Part shown: positions 29,143 to 38,359 of the stretch, in pieces
How positions within the stretch are numbered: the stretch's first letter is position 1
Layout: each line of letters opens with the position of its first letter
Assembly: GCA_020631235.1 (NCBI GenBank)
Contig: JAHDHQ010000004.1
Coordinates: 1-64,000 of the forward strand
Origin: Saprospiraceae bacterium
GTDB taxonomy: Bacteria; Bacteroidota; Bacteroidia; Chitinophagales; Saprospiraceae
Length of the DNA stretch: 64,000 nucleotides
Reading direction: 5' to 3'
Notes under the pieces: model-generated
The model's database searches: none
The model's input: only the letters and a program-made list of their open reading frames with translations
Told to the model about the DNA's origin: nothing
Translations under genes and position numbers: made by a program

Positions 29143-29172
29143 AAAAAAAAGCCGTTTTAAAAAAAACGGCTT
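29143..29172 (-). terminator. Terminator after rplY
   Basis: Stem AAGCCGTTTT (29149-29158), loop AAAA, AAAACGGCTT (29163-29172), all paired. The A-run at 29143-29150 is a T-tract on the minus strand. Confidence 0.9.
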
Positions 29173-29197
29173 CAATATAATTTGTATATTTTTTCTC

Positions 29198-29815
29198 TTA
29201 CTCTTCAGTTGCCTCTGCTGGTTCTGCTGCTGCTCCTTCAGCCTCAGCTGCTGCTTCAGCACTTTTAAGTGCTCTAGGAATCTCTACCCCTGCCACAGGT
29301 GTAGCTTCATTTGTCATGACTTCCATACCTTCTGGTAAGTTAATGTCACGGACTCTTACTACATTTCCTAACTCTAAATTAGAAATATCTATCATTAAAT
29401 GATCCACTAATGATTTAGGTGTACACTTTACCTTTACCCTACGCATGGATTGGATTAGTTTACCACCCGCAATTACACCTGGAGAAGTACCTTCGAATCT
29501 GACTGGTAATTCTACCTTAATGGTATTTTCGCCTACCATTTCTATAAAGTCGATGTGCACTATCGCATCTGTTACTGGATGGAATTGTATTTCTTGCATT
29601 ATACAAGAGTGAGTAGCTCCATCTATAGTGATGTCAGCTTGTTTAAAGTCTGGCGTATAAACGATAGGCTTTAAGTCTTTGTGCGTAGTACTAAAATGAT
29701 GTACTCCAGACTTACTATATATAACTGCTGGGATACGTCCATTCTTACGCAACACCTTGTTGCCTGACTTTCCAAAGTTATCTCTTTTTTCTCCTGATAT
29801 TTCTACAACTTGCAT
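29198..29815 (-). CDS. rplY: 50S ribosomal protein L25 (Ctc type)
   Basis: 205 residues, the long Ctc/TL5 form. Residues 1-90 are the 5S rRNA-binding domain (GEKRDNFGKSGNKVLRKNGRIPAVIYSK, with the conserved G.vRxxGxIPAViYG-like block). Residues 95-190 are the second TL5 domain (VELPVRFEGTSPGVIAGGKLIQSMRRVKVKC). The tail is alanine/glutamate-rich and probably disordered. It follows prs by 70 bases, the usual gene order. Confidence 0.95.
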   Translation of the reverse strand: MQVVEISGEKRDNFGKSGNKVLRKNGRIPAVIYSKSGVHHFSTTHKDLKPIVYTPDFKQADITIDGATHSCIMQEIQFHPVTDAIVHIDFIEMVGENTIKVELPVRFEGTSPGVIAGGKLIQSMRRVKVKCTPKSLVDHLMIDISNLELGNVVRVRDINLPEGMEVMTNEATPVAGVEIPRALKSAEAAAEAEGAAAEPAEATEE

Positions 29816-29885
29816 GATCTTAAATTTTCATTCCTGTAAAAGGACTGCAAAGATATAAATAATCCTTTTATCCGCAACTTATTTT

Positions 29886-30812
29886 TTAAACGAACAATGC
29901 CGCTATGGATTTGAATTCGTGTGTATTCCTGATTGCTCTTGCAAAAAGCTTTGAAGCCGTCAACACTTCTATCTTATCTGAAGATCCTTTTAAAGGTATT
30001 GTATCTGTCACAATCAACTTATCCAAGTTGGAATTATTAATGTTTTCATAGGCATTTCCAGATAAAACGGCATGAGTACATAGTGCTTTTACTGATTTTG
30101 CGCCTTTGTCTAATAAGGCATCGGCTGCTCGACACAATGTACCAGCTGTATCTACCAGATCATCGATTAAGATAATGTCCTTCCCTTCTACTTCACCGAT
30201 AACCGTAATCTTTTTTACCTCATTTGCTTTTCTGCGTTCCTTATCACAAATCACTAAATCACTACCAAATATTTTAGCAAAATTTCTGGCTCTCTTAACT
30301 CCGCCCACATCTGGCGAGGCAAAAACTGTATTAGACAAATCATCTTTTTCTAAATAAGGATGATAAATAGCATCGCTAGACAAATGGTCCACTGGGATAT
30401 CGAAAAAACCTTGTATCTGATCTGCGTGCAAATCCATCGTCATTAAACGATCTACTCCAGCAGCTTGCAATATATTAGCGATCATCTTAGCTGAGATAGG
30501 TACTCTTGGCTTATCTTTCCGATCTTGTCGAGCATAACCAAAGTATGGTATTACAGCAGTGATATATCCAGCGGAAGCTCGTTTAGCAGAATCTATCATT
30601 AATAATAGTTCCATTAAATTATCCGTCGGAGGAATAGTAGATTGTATAAAAAACACATAAGAGCCTCTAACTGACTCATTAATAACGGGTTGCATTTCAC
30701 CATCACTAAAACGATTAATGTGACACGAACCCAATTTATCACCATAATAATCGGCAATATTTTCGGCTAATTTGTGAGAGGCACTACCTGCAAATAATTT
30801 TACGTCTACCAT
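29886..30812 (-). CDS. prs: Ribose-phosphate pyrophosphokinase
   Basis: 308 residues from the ATG at 30812 (MVDVKLFAGSASHKLAENIA), which agrees with the family; a 13-residue extension to 30851 is unlikely. Motifs present are the flexible loop YARQDRKDKPRVPISAK, the metal site DLHADQIQGFFDIPVDHL, and the PRPP-binding signature IILIDDLVDTAGTLCRA. It makes PRPP from ribose 5-phosphate and ATP for nucleotide, histidine, tryptophan and NAD synthesis. First gene of prs-rplY. Confidence 0.96.
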   Translation of the reverse strand: MVDVKLFAGSASHKLAENIADYYGDKLGSCHINRFSDGEMQPVINESVRGSYVFFIQSTIPPTDNLMELLLMIDSAKRASAGYITAVIPYFGYARQDRKDKPRVPISAKMIANILQAAGVDRLMTMDLHADQIQGFFDIPVDHLSSDAIYHPYLEKDDLSNTVFASPDVGGVKRARNFAKIFGSDLVICDKERRKANEVKKITVIGEVEGKDIILIDDLVDTAGTLCRAADALLDKGAKSVKALCTHAVLSGNAYENINNSNLDKLIVTDTIPLKGSSDKIEVLTASKLFARAIRNTHEFKSIAALFV

Positions 30813-30915
30813 TGGTTTTAATTGAAGCGTGAACTTAGTAAAAATAAACATATACCAAGTCTTTACATGTATTGAAATTATTCACACGTTTCCACATTTG
30901 TATCTGATAAGCAGC

Positions 30916-30923
30916 TACCTTTG
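30916..30923 (+). promoter_or_regulatory. -7 box for the EamA transporter gene
   Basis: TACCTTTG is a perfect -7 match, 18 bases before the TTG start. The nearest TTTG upstream (30897-30900) gives only a 15-base spacer, so the -33 element is weak. Confidence 0.45.
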
Positions 30924-30941
30924 TAATCTAATTAAAAATCA

Positions 30942-31838
30942 TTGCACCGTTTTAAACTAGAAAATAATCATCGATTAGCTTGGGCGATTTTAATCCTATT
31001 AAGTGTCATATGGGGTAGCTCGTTTATACTGATCAAAAAATCGTTGCTAGCTTTCACTGGTGTAGAAGTAGGCCTCACTCGTGTAGCGATTTCTTTTCTA
31101 GCCTTTCTGCCTTATGTTTTAATCCAAATTAAGCATGTAGATTGGACGAGATGGAAACTTTACTTGTTAGTGGGCCTGACAGGTAACGGATTACCTGCCA
31201 TTTTATATGCCGTTGCTGAAACACAAATTGACAGTGCCATTGCAGGAGTATTGAATTCATTAACGCCAATCTTTACGCTAATTCTAGCATGGATTATATG
31301 GAAGCAAAAAAGTAATGTCTGGCAGGTATTAGGAATTATTCTTGGATTTTTAGGGACTTCTTGGTTATTAATACTCGGAGTAGATGGAATTTCGTTCGAC
31401 AACATACCTTATGGTTTATTAATTGTGCTGGCTACTTTTTGTTATGGTATAAGTGCCAATGTTGTGCAGCATAAATTGTCCGATTTATCTCCTAGTATGA
31501 TTGGTGCGCTTTCCTTTCTGTTTATTGGACCGTGGGCATTCGTTTATTTATTGTTTAAAACCGATTTTATCCATCATCTCACAACCAGCGAACACGGTTT
31601 ATTTTCCTTCAGTATGGTAAGTATTTTAGCGATTGTGGGAACGGTAATTTCTAGTATCATTTTCTATCGCTTGGTACAACTCACGAATGCAGTGTTTGCG
31701 TCCATGGTTAGTTTTTTAATTCCGATTGTAGCATTGGGATGGGGAATTTTAGATCAAGAGGCTTTGGTTTGGATGCATGTTTTTGGTATAATTGCTATAT
31801 TGATGGGGATTTATTTAGTTAAACTTAGGAAGCCATAA
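30942..31838 (+). CDS. EamA/DMT family transporter
   Basis: 298 residues with 10 predicted membrane helices in two EamA repeats. The typical opening is clear: LAWAILILLSVIWGSSFILIKKSL, and the second repeat starts near GLLIVLATFCYGISANVV. The start is a TTG: an in-frame TAA at 30933 and the lack of any ATG before the first helix leave no other choice. The family exports metabolites or amino acids; the substrate is unknown. Divergent from prs. Confidence 0.87.
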   Translation: MHRFKLENNHRLAWAILILLSVIWGSSFILIKKSLLAFTGVEVGLTRVAISFLAFLPYVLIQIKHVDWTRWKLYLLVGLTGNGLPAILYAVAETQIDSAIAGVLNSLTPIFTLILAWIIWKQKSNVWQVLGIILGFLGTSWLLILGVDGISFDNIPYGLLIVLATFCYGISANVVQHKLSDLSPSMIGALSFLFIGPWAFVYLLFKTDFIHHLTTSEHGLFSFSMVSILAIVGTVISSIIFYRLVQLTNAVFASMVSFLIPIVALGWGILDQEALVWMHVFGIIAILMGIYLVKLRKP

Positions 31839-32042
31839 CGGCTCATGACTATTATCAGAAACTGCCTACTATAGAAATCTTCCGTCTTGGTTGTTTTATT
31901 CCTTAAGATGGACACCATTTTTTTGCAAAGACTGATTATAATCGTTTATAGGACTAATTGAGTTTGTTCATTTTTGAGATTTAATATTATAAGTAGACAA
32001 CTTGAGCCATAAAAATCATTATAGAATTCTAAATTATATTTT

Positions 32043-32927
32043 GTGAGAATATTCTACCTTCCATTGATTTATATAATAGCTTGGTCTTGTCAAACTGAAA
32101 TACTCCTTCCTGAAACAAATGATGGGAATTCGGACTTAATTTTTCAATGTATTATTAGCCCAACCAATAACTTTGAAATTTTTGTTAGTGAATTTGGAGA
32201 CATCTATGATGAAATGAATCCGATCAAAGCCATTTTATATGAAAATGAAATCGCCTTTGATTCATTAATTCTTGATTCACTTGGTCACATACGATCTGAC
32301 AAATTCAATAACTTAATAGATTACAACAATGAATACCAACTCGTATTGTATAATAACCAAAATGCTATAGCTCATACATCGATTATTAAAACCATAGATT
32401 CAATACTAATCACAACTTGTGAATTAAAAGACACAATAGCAAACCCTTCTTCTAATAATTTAACCCTCGAAGGATATTTCGATTTTGAAAAACAAATGGC
32501 TGACAAACAAATTTCAGCAACCTTGGAAATAAAAGAATTGCGTCCAAGGTTTTCATTACCAGATACCATCATTGATAGTCAATATAGTCCTTTTATACTA
32601 ATTAATAATTCATGCGTGCCTTCAGAAAACATCTATCCTTTTAGGTATTATTCTTCGATGGATATTTCTTGTTTGGAAAATGAACTAAATAGAATTTATT
32701 TTAGAAATCCTAATTTCAGCAAACAAGATTCAATGGTTTCAGGCAAGATAAAACTTTGTAATATTTCAAATGAAACAAGGTTGTATTTTGAGAGTATTGA
32801 TCAATATTTTGAAGGAACAGAGTTTTTCTTTGAACCAACAGGAAGCATAGAATTCAACATACAAACTGCGGAAATTAAAGGTCATTTTTCCACTATTTCT
32901 TGCTCTGAATTCGAAATCAACTTGTAG
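32043..32927 (+). CDS. DUF4249-type lipoprotein partner of a TonB-dependent receptor
   Basis: 294 residues starting at a GTG codon. The N-terminal signal ends in a lipobox-like AWSC. The rest is beta-rich with the DUF4249 pattern (early NSDLIFQCIISPTNNFEIFVS strand, NEYQLVLYNNQ, and repeated short strands) and CSEFEINL at the end. DUF4249 proteins are encoded next to outer-membrane receptors and are thought to be surface-exposed lipoproteins. The stop is 2 bases before the receptor gene, so the two are one unit. The ligand is unknown. Confidence 0.72.
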   Translation: MRIFYLPLIYIIAWSCQTEILLPETNDGNSDLIFQCIISPTNNFEIFVSEFGDIYDEMNPIKAILYENEIAFDSLILDSLGHIRSDKFNNLIDYNNEYQLVLYNNQNAIAHTSIIKTIDSILITTCELKDTIANPSSNNLTLEGYFDFEKQMADKQISATLEIKELRPRFSLPDTIIDSQYSPFILINNSCVPSENIYPFRYYSSMDISCLENELNRIYFRNPNFSKQDSMVSGKIKLCNISNETRLYFESIDQYFEGTEFFFEPTGSIEFNIQTAEIKGHFSTISCSEFEINL

Positions 32928-32929
32928 CT

Positions 32930-35194
32930 ATGAAAGGAATTATACTTTCTTGTTTACTAGTTTTAAATAGTACTTGTTTATCTCAGGTGAAGCTTTCAAT
33001 TCTTGATCAATCAGACTCCCCTATCAGCAATGTTATTGTCTCTATCCAAGAAGGCGAGATAACTTATGAAAGTAATTTAGAAGGAAAAGTAACTATTCAA
33101 AACATAAACGACGGTAATAATAAACCTATTAAGTTAAGTTTTTATCATTTAAGTTATGAACGTTTAGATACAATACTGGAACCTGCAACAACGCCTCTTT
33201 TTAATATATATTTAAAGGAAAAAAATTATGTAGATTCCATATTTATCATAGGTGAAAAAAAAGTATCAGTGATTGAGAAACACACAAAAAGTACAATCAC
33301 AACAGCTCAATTAATGAGAACTCCCAACATCTTGGGATCCTTAGATTACACAAAAACACTGCAATTATTACCAGGTGTTTCCGCTAGCTATGACTTTTAT
33401 TCCGGTTTAAATGTGAGAGGTGGTTCAGACGCACAAAATGGAGTGTTCCTTGACAATATACCAATCATCAATTCAAATCATATTTTAAGCCTAGTTCCCA
33501 CTATCAGTGGAGAAATTATCGAAAAAGTAGATTTCCATAGGGGTCCGTTTTTATCATCCAATACTGGCCATCTCTCATCTGTCACAGAGATCGAATCTAA
33601 GAAATTAAGCCACAAAAAGAAAGCGTCATTCCGAATTGGCTTATTGGACAGTAACTTAAGCTTTGAGAAAAAGTTATCTAAAAAAATCAGTTGTTTTAGT
33701 AATACAAGGACCTTTCACCTAGCTCCAATTTCATTAATTCAAAATTGGTTGTATAATAAAGGAGCACTCGAAGACGCATTCAATCTTGGCTTTTATGATA
33801 CGTTTAATAAGATTAAACTTGAGACAAATCATTCAGGCACTATTTCTCTTAATACATATTTTTCTAAAGACTATATAAAGCAAAAACTAATTGATGGCGA
33901 CATTAAAAACACCACAAATTGGAGTAATACTCTTCTTTATTTAACACAAGAAAATACGCTTAGAAACAAGATCTTCTATAGAAACTCAATTGCATATATT
34001 GGATATAATCGAAATCAAACTAATGCTGAAATTGCAGCAGGAAACGAGACTAGTATAGCCAATAAAACAAAGGTTAAATCTATTCAATTCTATACTTTCT
34101 GGGATTGGTTAGGGAATCATGGAGATCGGAAAAAGTTTGAGCTTAGAATATTACATCGCAATTTAAGACCCCTCAGTAATTTTGAAAATGATGTGCAAAC
34201 TAATATTGACGAAAACCAAGTAGTAACTGAAATCAAACCATATTTTTCGTGGTCTAAAAACATAAAACGATTTAAACTACAAACAGACTTTAACGGCTTA
34301 GTAGCTTTTGATAAAAATGAACTCTTACAAAGAAAAATATATCCCAATATCTTCTTGATGTACTACATTTCACCATCCTTCGAACTCAGTATGAGTTTTG
34401 GTCAAAACTATCAATCTATCTTTAATTTAAGTTCACCGCTAGTTGGCTTTGGACCTCAATTTATTGTTCAAAGTAGACCAAGCTTGCCCTATCAAATGTC
34501 AAACATTTCTACGTTGAATATGTCCTTCAATAAGAAAGATTTTTCTATTAACAGTTCCATATACTATAAAACACAAAGATGTCTTTTCGAAGAACAAATC
34601 AATTCTATACTTCTTTTTGAAACTGATTATCATCAACTATTAGAAAGCTTACATACGAATGGTACGCTTACAAGTTATGGTGTAGATTTCAGTAGTAATT
34701 TTATCCTAAAAAATAGAAATATTTATTTAGCGTATAGCTATTCAAAAGCAGAAAGAAGTTTTCCATCCATTTTTGAAGGAGTTCAATATCCATTTAAGTT
34801 TAATCGCAGGCATACTATTTCTGCTAGCCTTAACAGAAAACTAAATCAATATTGGGAATTGACATCTTTATTTTCTTTCACTTCTGGACTTAACATCTCT
34901 CTTCCTGCTCAAAAGTATCCTGATATTTCTGGGAATGAGGTTAATCTTTATACTGAAAGAAATAATTACGAACTTCCTCCATATCATAGATTGGATTTAT
35001 CACTGATAAAAACATCAAAAAACAGACTTAATATCTATGCTTTTAGTATTATTAATCTATACAATAGGAAAAATATCAGTTTTTTAGAAGATGTAAAAAG
35101 TGAAGATATAGGTGGGTTTAATAGGTATCAAAAAACAACCTTATTACCCTTTATAGCTTCCTTCTCTTATACCAGAAATTTTCAAAGTAAATAG
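32930..35194 (+). CDS. TonB-dependent outer-membrane receptor with carboxypeptidase-like domain
   Basis: 754 residues. After a signal peptide (MKGIILSCLLVLNSTCLSQ), residues 20-95 form a CarboxypepD-regulatory-like beta-sandwich (VKLSILDQSDSPISNVIVSIQEGE). The plug follows (LGSLDYTKTLQLLPGVSASYDFYSGLNVRGGSDAQNGVFLDNIPI), with the diagnostic LPGV and NVRGG. The remaining 500 residues are beta-barrel strands. It imports a ligand across the outer membrane using TonB energy. It is shorter than SusC-type receptors (about 1,000 residues) and has a DUF4249 rather than SusD partner. Confidence 0.9.
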   Translation: MKGIILSCLLVLNSTCLSQVKLSILDQSDSPISNVIVSIQEGEITYESNLEGKVTIQNINDGNNKPIKLSFYHLSYERLDTILEPATTPLFNIYLKEKNYVDSIFIIGEKKVSVIEKHTKSTITTAQLMRTPNILGSLDYTKTLQLLPGVSASYDFYSGLNVRGGSDAQNGVFLDNIPIINSNHILSLVPTISGEIIEKVDFHRGPFLSSNTGHLSSVTEIESKKLSHKKKASFRIGLLDSNLSFEKKLSKKISCFSNTRTFHLAPISLIQNWLYNKGALEDAFNLGFYDTFNKIKLETNHSGTISLNTYFSKDYIKQKLIDGDIKNTTNWSNTLLYLTQENTLRNKIFYRNSIAYIGYNRNQTNAEIAAGNETSIANKTKVKSIQFYTFWDWLGNHGDRKKFELRILHRNLRPLSNFENDVQTNIDENQVVTEIKPYFSWSKNIKRFKLQTDFNGLVAFDKNELLQRKIYPNIFLMYYISPSFELSMSFGQNYQSIFNLSSPLVGFGPQFIVQSRPSLPYQMSNISTLNMSFNKKDFSINSSIYYKTQRCLFEEQINSILLFETDYHQLLESLHTNGTLTSYGVDFSSNFILKNRNIYLAYSYSKAERSFPSIFEGVQYPFKFNRRHTISASLNRKLNQYWELTSLFSFTSGLNISLPAQKYPDISGNEVNLYTERNNYELPPYHRLDLSLIKTSKNRLNIYAFSIINLYNRKNISFLEDVKSEDIGGFNRYQKTTLLPFIASFSYTRNFQSK

Positions 35195-35214
35195 ATAGCA
35201 AAGCGAGTCAAAAT

Positions 35215-35805
35215 TCATACTATTTCTCTTCTGTTTTTGACTTGCTTTAAATCTGTTAGTTGGCTCTTCCAATTATAAAAACCTACCACAGCCAACACAG
35301 TATATAAAACCATAATACCCACAAACAGCCAAGCTTCTTGCTTACCATAAATGTATATGTATGCCAGATCGATAAGAACCCAATAAATCCAATTATCTAT
35401 ATACCTATAAACCAATAAAAAAGTGGCAATAATCGAAAAGCCAGTAGTTATAGCATCTAAATAGGGTAAGGAAGTTTCAAAAAACTGTAAACCTATCTTA
35501 GCCATTAAGACCGAAGCCAGCAAACCTAAACCCACAACTATAACATGTTGGATAATACTTAAATAACTTAATTGCCGTTTGCTCGCCTCTACTCCCCTCT
35601 TCCATTGAAGGAATCCATATATACTCATCAACACATAAAAGCATTGTAAAAAACCATCGAAATATAAATTGATATTTACAAAGTCTTCATAAGCCCAACA
35701 AGCTGCACCTATAAGCCCAAATACAAAACAAATGGGCTTGTTTTTAACCGCATAAAAAATATAGAGGATACCAAAAAGTGTGGCTAAAACCTGAAAGATG
35801 CTCAT
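35215..35805 (-). CDS. pnuC: Nicotinamide riboside/mononucleotide transporter PnuC
   Basis: 196 residues from the ATG at 35805 (a TTG at 35817 is also in frame). Seven predicted membrane helices. PnuC features are visible: CFVFGLIGAACWAYEDFVNINLYFDG, VLMSIYGFLQWKRG (the WxxW-like substrate motif region), and DAITTGFSIIATFLLVYRYIDNWIYWVLIDLAYIYIYG (the conserved W.xW..vd..y). It imports an NAD precursor across the inner membrane by facilitated diffusion. It follows the CarboxypepD-like gene directly and converges on the TonB receptor gene. Confidence 0.9.
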   Translation of the reverse strand: MSIFQVLATLFGILYIFYAVKNKPICFVFGLIGAACWAYEDFVNINLYFDGFLQCFYVLMSIYGFLQWKRGVEASKRQLSYLSIIQHVIVVGLGLLASVLMAKIGLQFFETSLPYLDAITTGFSIIATFLLVYRYIDNWIYWVLIDLAYIYIYGKQEAWLFVGIMVLYTVLAVVGFYNWKSQLTDLKQVKNRREIV

Positions 35806-35817
35806 AAAAGCAAACAA

Positions 35818-36486
35818 CTATTTCTTTTTCCTTTTGAAGTCCCCATTTTTCCAAGCTTTAATAAATTTGGACCAAGCTATAGGGTCGAAAATATGTTGGG
35901 GTTTGTACTGTCCTTCATAGCGATATTCATTCCAGGCGCGTGCATTTTCGTAATTAAAGGTTTCCTTCCCATCAGCAGGCATCTCATAAACCATGGCTTC
36001 TAATAATTCTTCAGCCATATTTTCCTCAGCTAATTGGCGCAACTCATCACTGACATCCATAGCTAAAAACTCAATTTTATAATGTTCTCTACTAGGCCAT
36101 GGATAAATAACCGCTTCAGGCAAAAGCACATTATCCTGGGACATAACTTGATACCATGAATAAAAATCGTCACTTAAAGAATCTGCAATGACATGTTCTA
36201 CATCTTGATAACCCACACGACTAAAAACCACTGTGTCGCCTGCTTCGGCAACAATACTAAAAAAACCATCAAACTCCGAAATCGTACCTCTACTGGTGTT
36301 TAATATGGCGATGTTTGTATAAGGTAAAGGTTCAGGATCTCCATTTTCGTCCTCCGTAACTACTACTCCAGAAAACTGGACGTATTTAGGATCATTATCT
36401 TGGCCAAATAGCGAAGCACTGTATAAAGTAATCAGTAAAAAGAAGCAAACTTGTTGGATCGTGATTTGTATTCTCAATGGTATCAT
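35818..36486 (-). CDS. Exported CarboxypepD_reg-like domain protein
   Basis: 222 residues with a signal peptide (PLRIQITIQQVCFFLLITLYSASLFGQ). Residues 35-115 are a carboxypeptidase-D regulatory-like beta-sandwich (VQFSGVVVTEDENGDPEPLPYTNIAILNTSRGTISEFDGFFSIVAEAGDTVVFSRVGYQ), the same domain that opens many TonB receptors. The rest is charged, with no barrel, so it is a stand-alone version. It ends in a basic tail. Probably periplasmic or surface located, cotranscribed with pnuC. Function unknown. Confidence 0.75.
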   Translation of the reverse strand: MIPLRIQITIQQVCFFLLITLYSASLFGQDNDPKYVQFSGVVVTEDENGDPEPLPYTNIAILNTSRGTISEFDGFFSIVAEAGDTVVFSRVGYQDVEHVIADSLSDDFYSWYQVMSQDNVLLPEAVIYPWPSREHYKIEFLAMDVSDELRQLAEENMAEELLEAMVYEMPADGKETFNYENARAWNEYRYEGQYKPQHIFDPIAWSKFIKAWKNGDFKRKKK

Positions 36487-36797
36487 TTTTAATAGAAGAC
36501 TTAAAAATAGTCCTAATCGTTGGGTTAATATGCTAAACTAACGGAGAATTTCGGTTTTAACAGTTAAAACGAAAATACATTAAGCTTATATTAACTAAGC
36601 CTCAAAGGGACCAAGACCTTTCTCGAACAATTATATTTCAAGGTGTAAACAAAATACTCGGAATGAATGGTCATCAAAACGATAAGTGACATTTTGGATG
36701 CTTTGAAATTATATGAGCATTAATTAAACGTCTCAAAAGAAAAGGTGATTAGTTTTATTGCTAATCACCTTTGCTTACTTTTTACTTTACTTTTTTA
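36487..36797. other. 311-bp intergenic region with an inverted repeat and a terminator
   Basis: No gene is seen. GTTTTAAC-A-GTTAAAAC at 36554-36570 is a perfect 8-bp inverted repeat about 70 bases before the CarboxypepD-like gene and may be an operator. The hchA terminator occupies 36741-36772. No full promoter was recognised. Confidence 0.55.
36741..36772 (-). terminator. Terminator after the Hsp31 gene
   Basis: Perfect 12-bp stem AAAGGTGATTAG (36741-36752) / CTAATCACCTTT (36761-36772), followed on the minus strand by TTTTCTTTT. Confidence 0.87.
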
Positions 36798-37658
36798 TCA
36801 GCTAAGTCCTTTTAATAATTCTCTTGCGGCTAATTTACCAAGTTCGTTAGAAGCCAAAGGACTAGAACCAGTAATGAGCTTTCTATCAACACAAACGGTT
36901 TTATCCATTTTCTTGTTCATTAAATTTGCTCCCAAGGTCTTTAGTTGCTCACTTAATCCGTAAGGCATTTTGCCAGGCAGATAGCCAATCTTTGGTGTTT
37001 GCTGATCTACAGAGTCAGGGAAAACAGCCATGTTATAACCTTCGTATAGAAAATCCTTGTTGTCTAGAGTTGTTGAAAGGAAAGCTCCAGGTCCATGACA
37101 AAGACTTATGGTATACAATCCATGTTCATGTGCCCACCTAAGAATGGTATCTACATTTTTATCTTCAGGAATACCGATCATGGCTCCATGACCACCAGGA
37201 ACAAAAATGGCTGCATACTGATCTGAGTGATTTAGCGAAGTACTTATAAAGTCAGCGAGTCTTGCAGGGTTTTCAAAGCTTGCTTTGTGCTCCTTGTAGA
37301 TGGTTTTTACCGCTTCGTCTTTTTGAGGGAAAGCCCACATTTCAAAAACAGCTGGTTTCCCAGTTGGCGTAGCAATTTCAAATTCGAATCCTGCATTCTT
37401 TAAATGAAGCATAGGTAACAAGCATTCTACTGGGTGATTTCCTGTAGAAAAGAGTTTTCCATTTTTCATTTTTAAATTTTTCTCTTCCGTACAAATTACC
37501 AGGATTTTATTTTTCTTTCCTTTGTACTTTTCGTAAGAAATATGCTCAAAATCTGTTTTAGCAGGCACACCCATTTTAAGTGCTAATTTCGAAGGACTAT
37601 AAGATCCATCTCTTTCTAAATTGGGAGCAATTCCTAGTAGTTTCTTGATCATAATCAT
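36798..37658 (-). CDS. hchA: Hsp31-type glyoxalase III/chaperone, DJ-1/PfpI superfamily
   Basis: 286 residues, Hsp31 length. The nucleophile elbow TISLCHGPGAFLS puts the catalytic cysteine at 187. GGHGAM at 156-160 and the conserved NHPVECLLPMLHL and FEIATPTGKPAVFEMWAF identify the HchA branch. It converts methylglyoxal to lactate without glutathione and protects proteins from glycation. The start may be at the third codon (37652). It lies 6 bases after the nitroreductase and ends a three-gene stress cluster. Confidence 0.9.
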   Translation of the reverse strand: MIMIKKLLGIAPNLERDGSYSPSKLALKMGVPAKTDFEHISYEKYKGKKNKILVICTEEKNLKMKNGKLFSTGNHPVECLLPMLHLKNAGFEFEIATPTGKPAVFEMWAFPQKDEAVKTIYKEHKASFENPARLADFISTSLNHSDQYAAIFVPGGHGAMIGIPEDKNVDTILRWAHEHGLYTISLCHGPGAFLSTTLDNKDFLYEGYNMAVFPDSVDQQTPKIGYLPGKMPYGLSEQLKTLGANLMNKKMDKTVCVDRKLITGSSPLASNELGKLAARELLKGLS

Positions 37659-37664
37659 TGATAT

Positions 37665-38294
37665 TTAAATGTAATTCACTAATTCATTCATCGGTTTTCT
37701 CACCTTTTTAAGGTTTACTAACCAATCCTTTTCAGCCTCTCGATATCCTATCGGAAGAAGTAAAGTGCTTCGAAGACCTTTTTCTTCCAGACTTAATATT
37801 TTATCCAATGCTTTATTATCAAAACCTTCCATAGGAGTGCTATCAAGCCCTTCCACAGTGGTTTGTGTCATTGCTGTCATGATCGCAATATATGTTTGTC
37901 TAGCAGCGTGTTCGAAGTTTTGCTGAGGATCCTTTTGTGTATAATTAGATAATAACTGCTGGCGATAATTTTCCCAACCTTCGTTTTTAAAACCTCTAAT
38001 TTCATTGGTGAGATCAAACATGTGATTAATTCTATCTGCGGTATAGTTATCCCATGCTGCAAACACCAAAAGATGCGAGCAATCCGTAACTTGAGATTGG
38101 TTCCAGGCTATCTCTCTTATCTTAGATTTCACTGCTTTATCTGTAATTACAAAAACTTCAAATGGCTGTAAACCACTCGATGTGGGTGCCAATCTTACGG
38201 CCTCCAAAATGCGTTCAATTTTCTCTTCAGAAACCACTTTACCATTCATGGCTTTAGTGGCGTATCTCTTATTTAACAGTGTTAGGTAATCCAT
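37665..38294 (-). CDS. NAD(P)H-dependent nitroreductase, NfsB-like
   Basis: 209 residues, an FMN-binding nitroreductase fold. The start LNKRYATKAMNGKVVSEEKIERILEAVRLAPTSSGLQPFEVFVI is typical, as is the end LEEKGLRSTLLLPIGYREAEKDWLVNLKKVRKP. It transfers two electrons from NAD(P)H to nitroaromatics or quinones. It is followed by hchA and preceded by a CRP-type regulator on the same strand, which suggests joint control of electrophile defence. Confidence 0.9.
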   Translation of the reverse strand: MDYLTLLNKRYATKAMNGKVVSEEKIERILEAVRLAPTSSGLQPFEVFVITDKAVKSKIREIAWNQSQVTDCSHLLVFAAWDNYTADRINHMFDLTNEIRGFKNEGWENYRQQLLSNYTQKDPQQNFEHAARQTYIAIMTAMTQTTVEGLDSTPMEGFDNKALDKILSLEEKGLRSTLLLPIGYREAEKDWLVNLKKVRKPMNELVNYI

Positions 38295-38359
38295 TGTACT
38301 GATTTAGAACACAAAGGTCAGTATTCAAATCAGATTAAAAATTGATCTATGGTAAGAAA

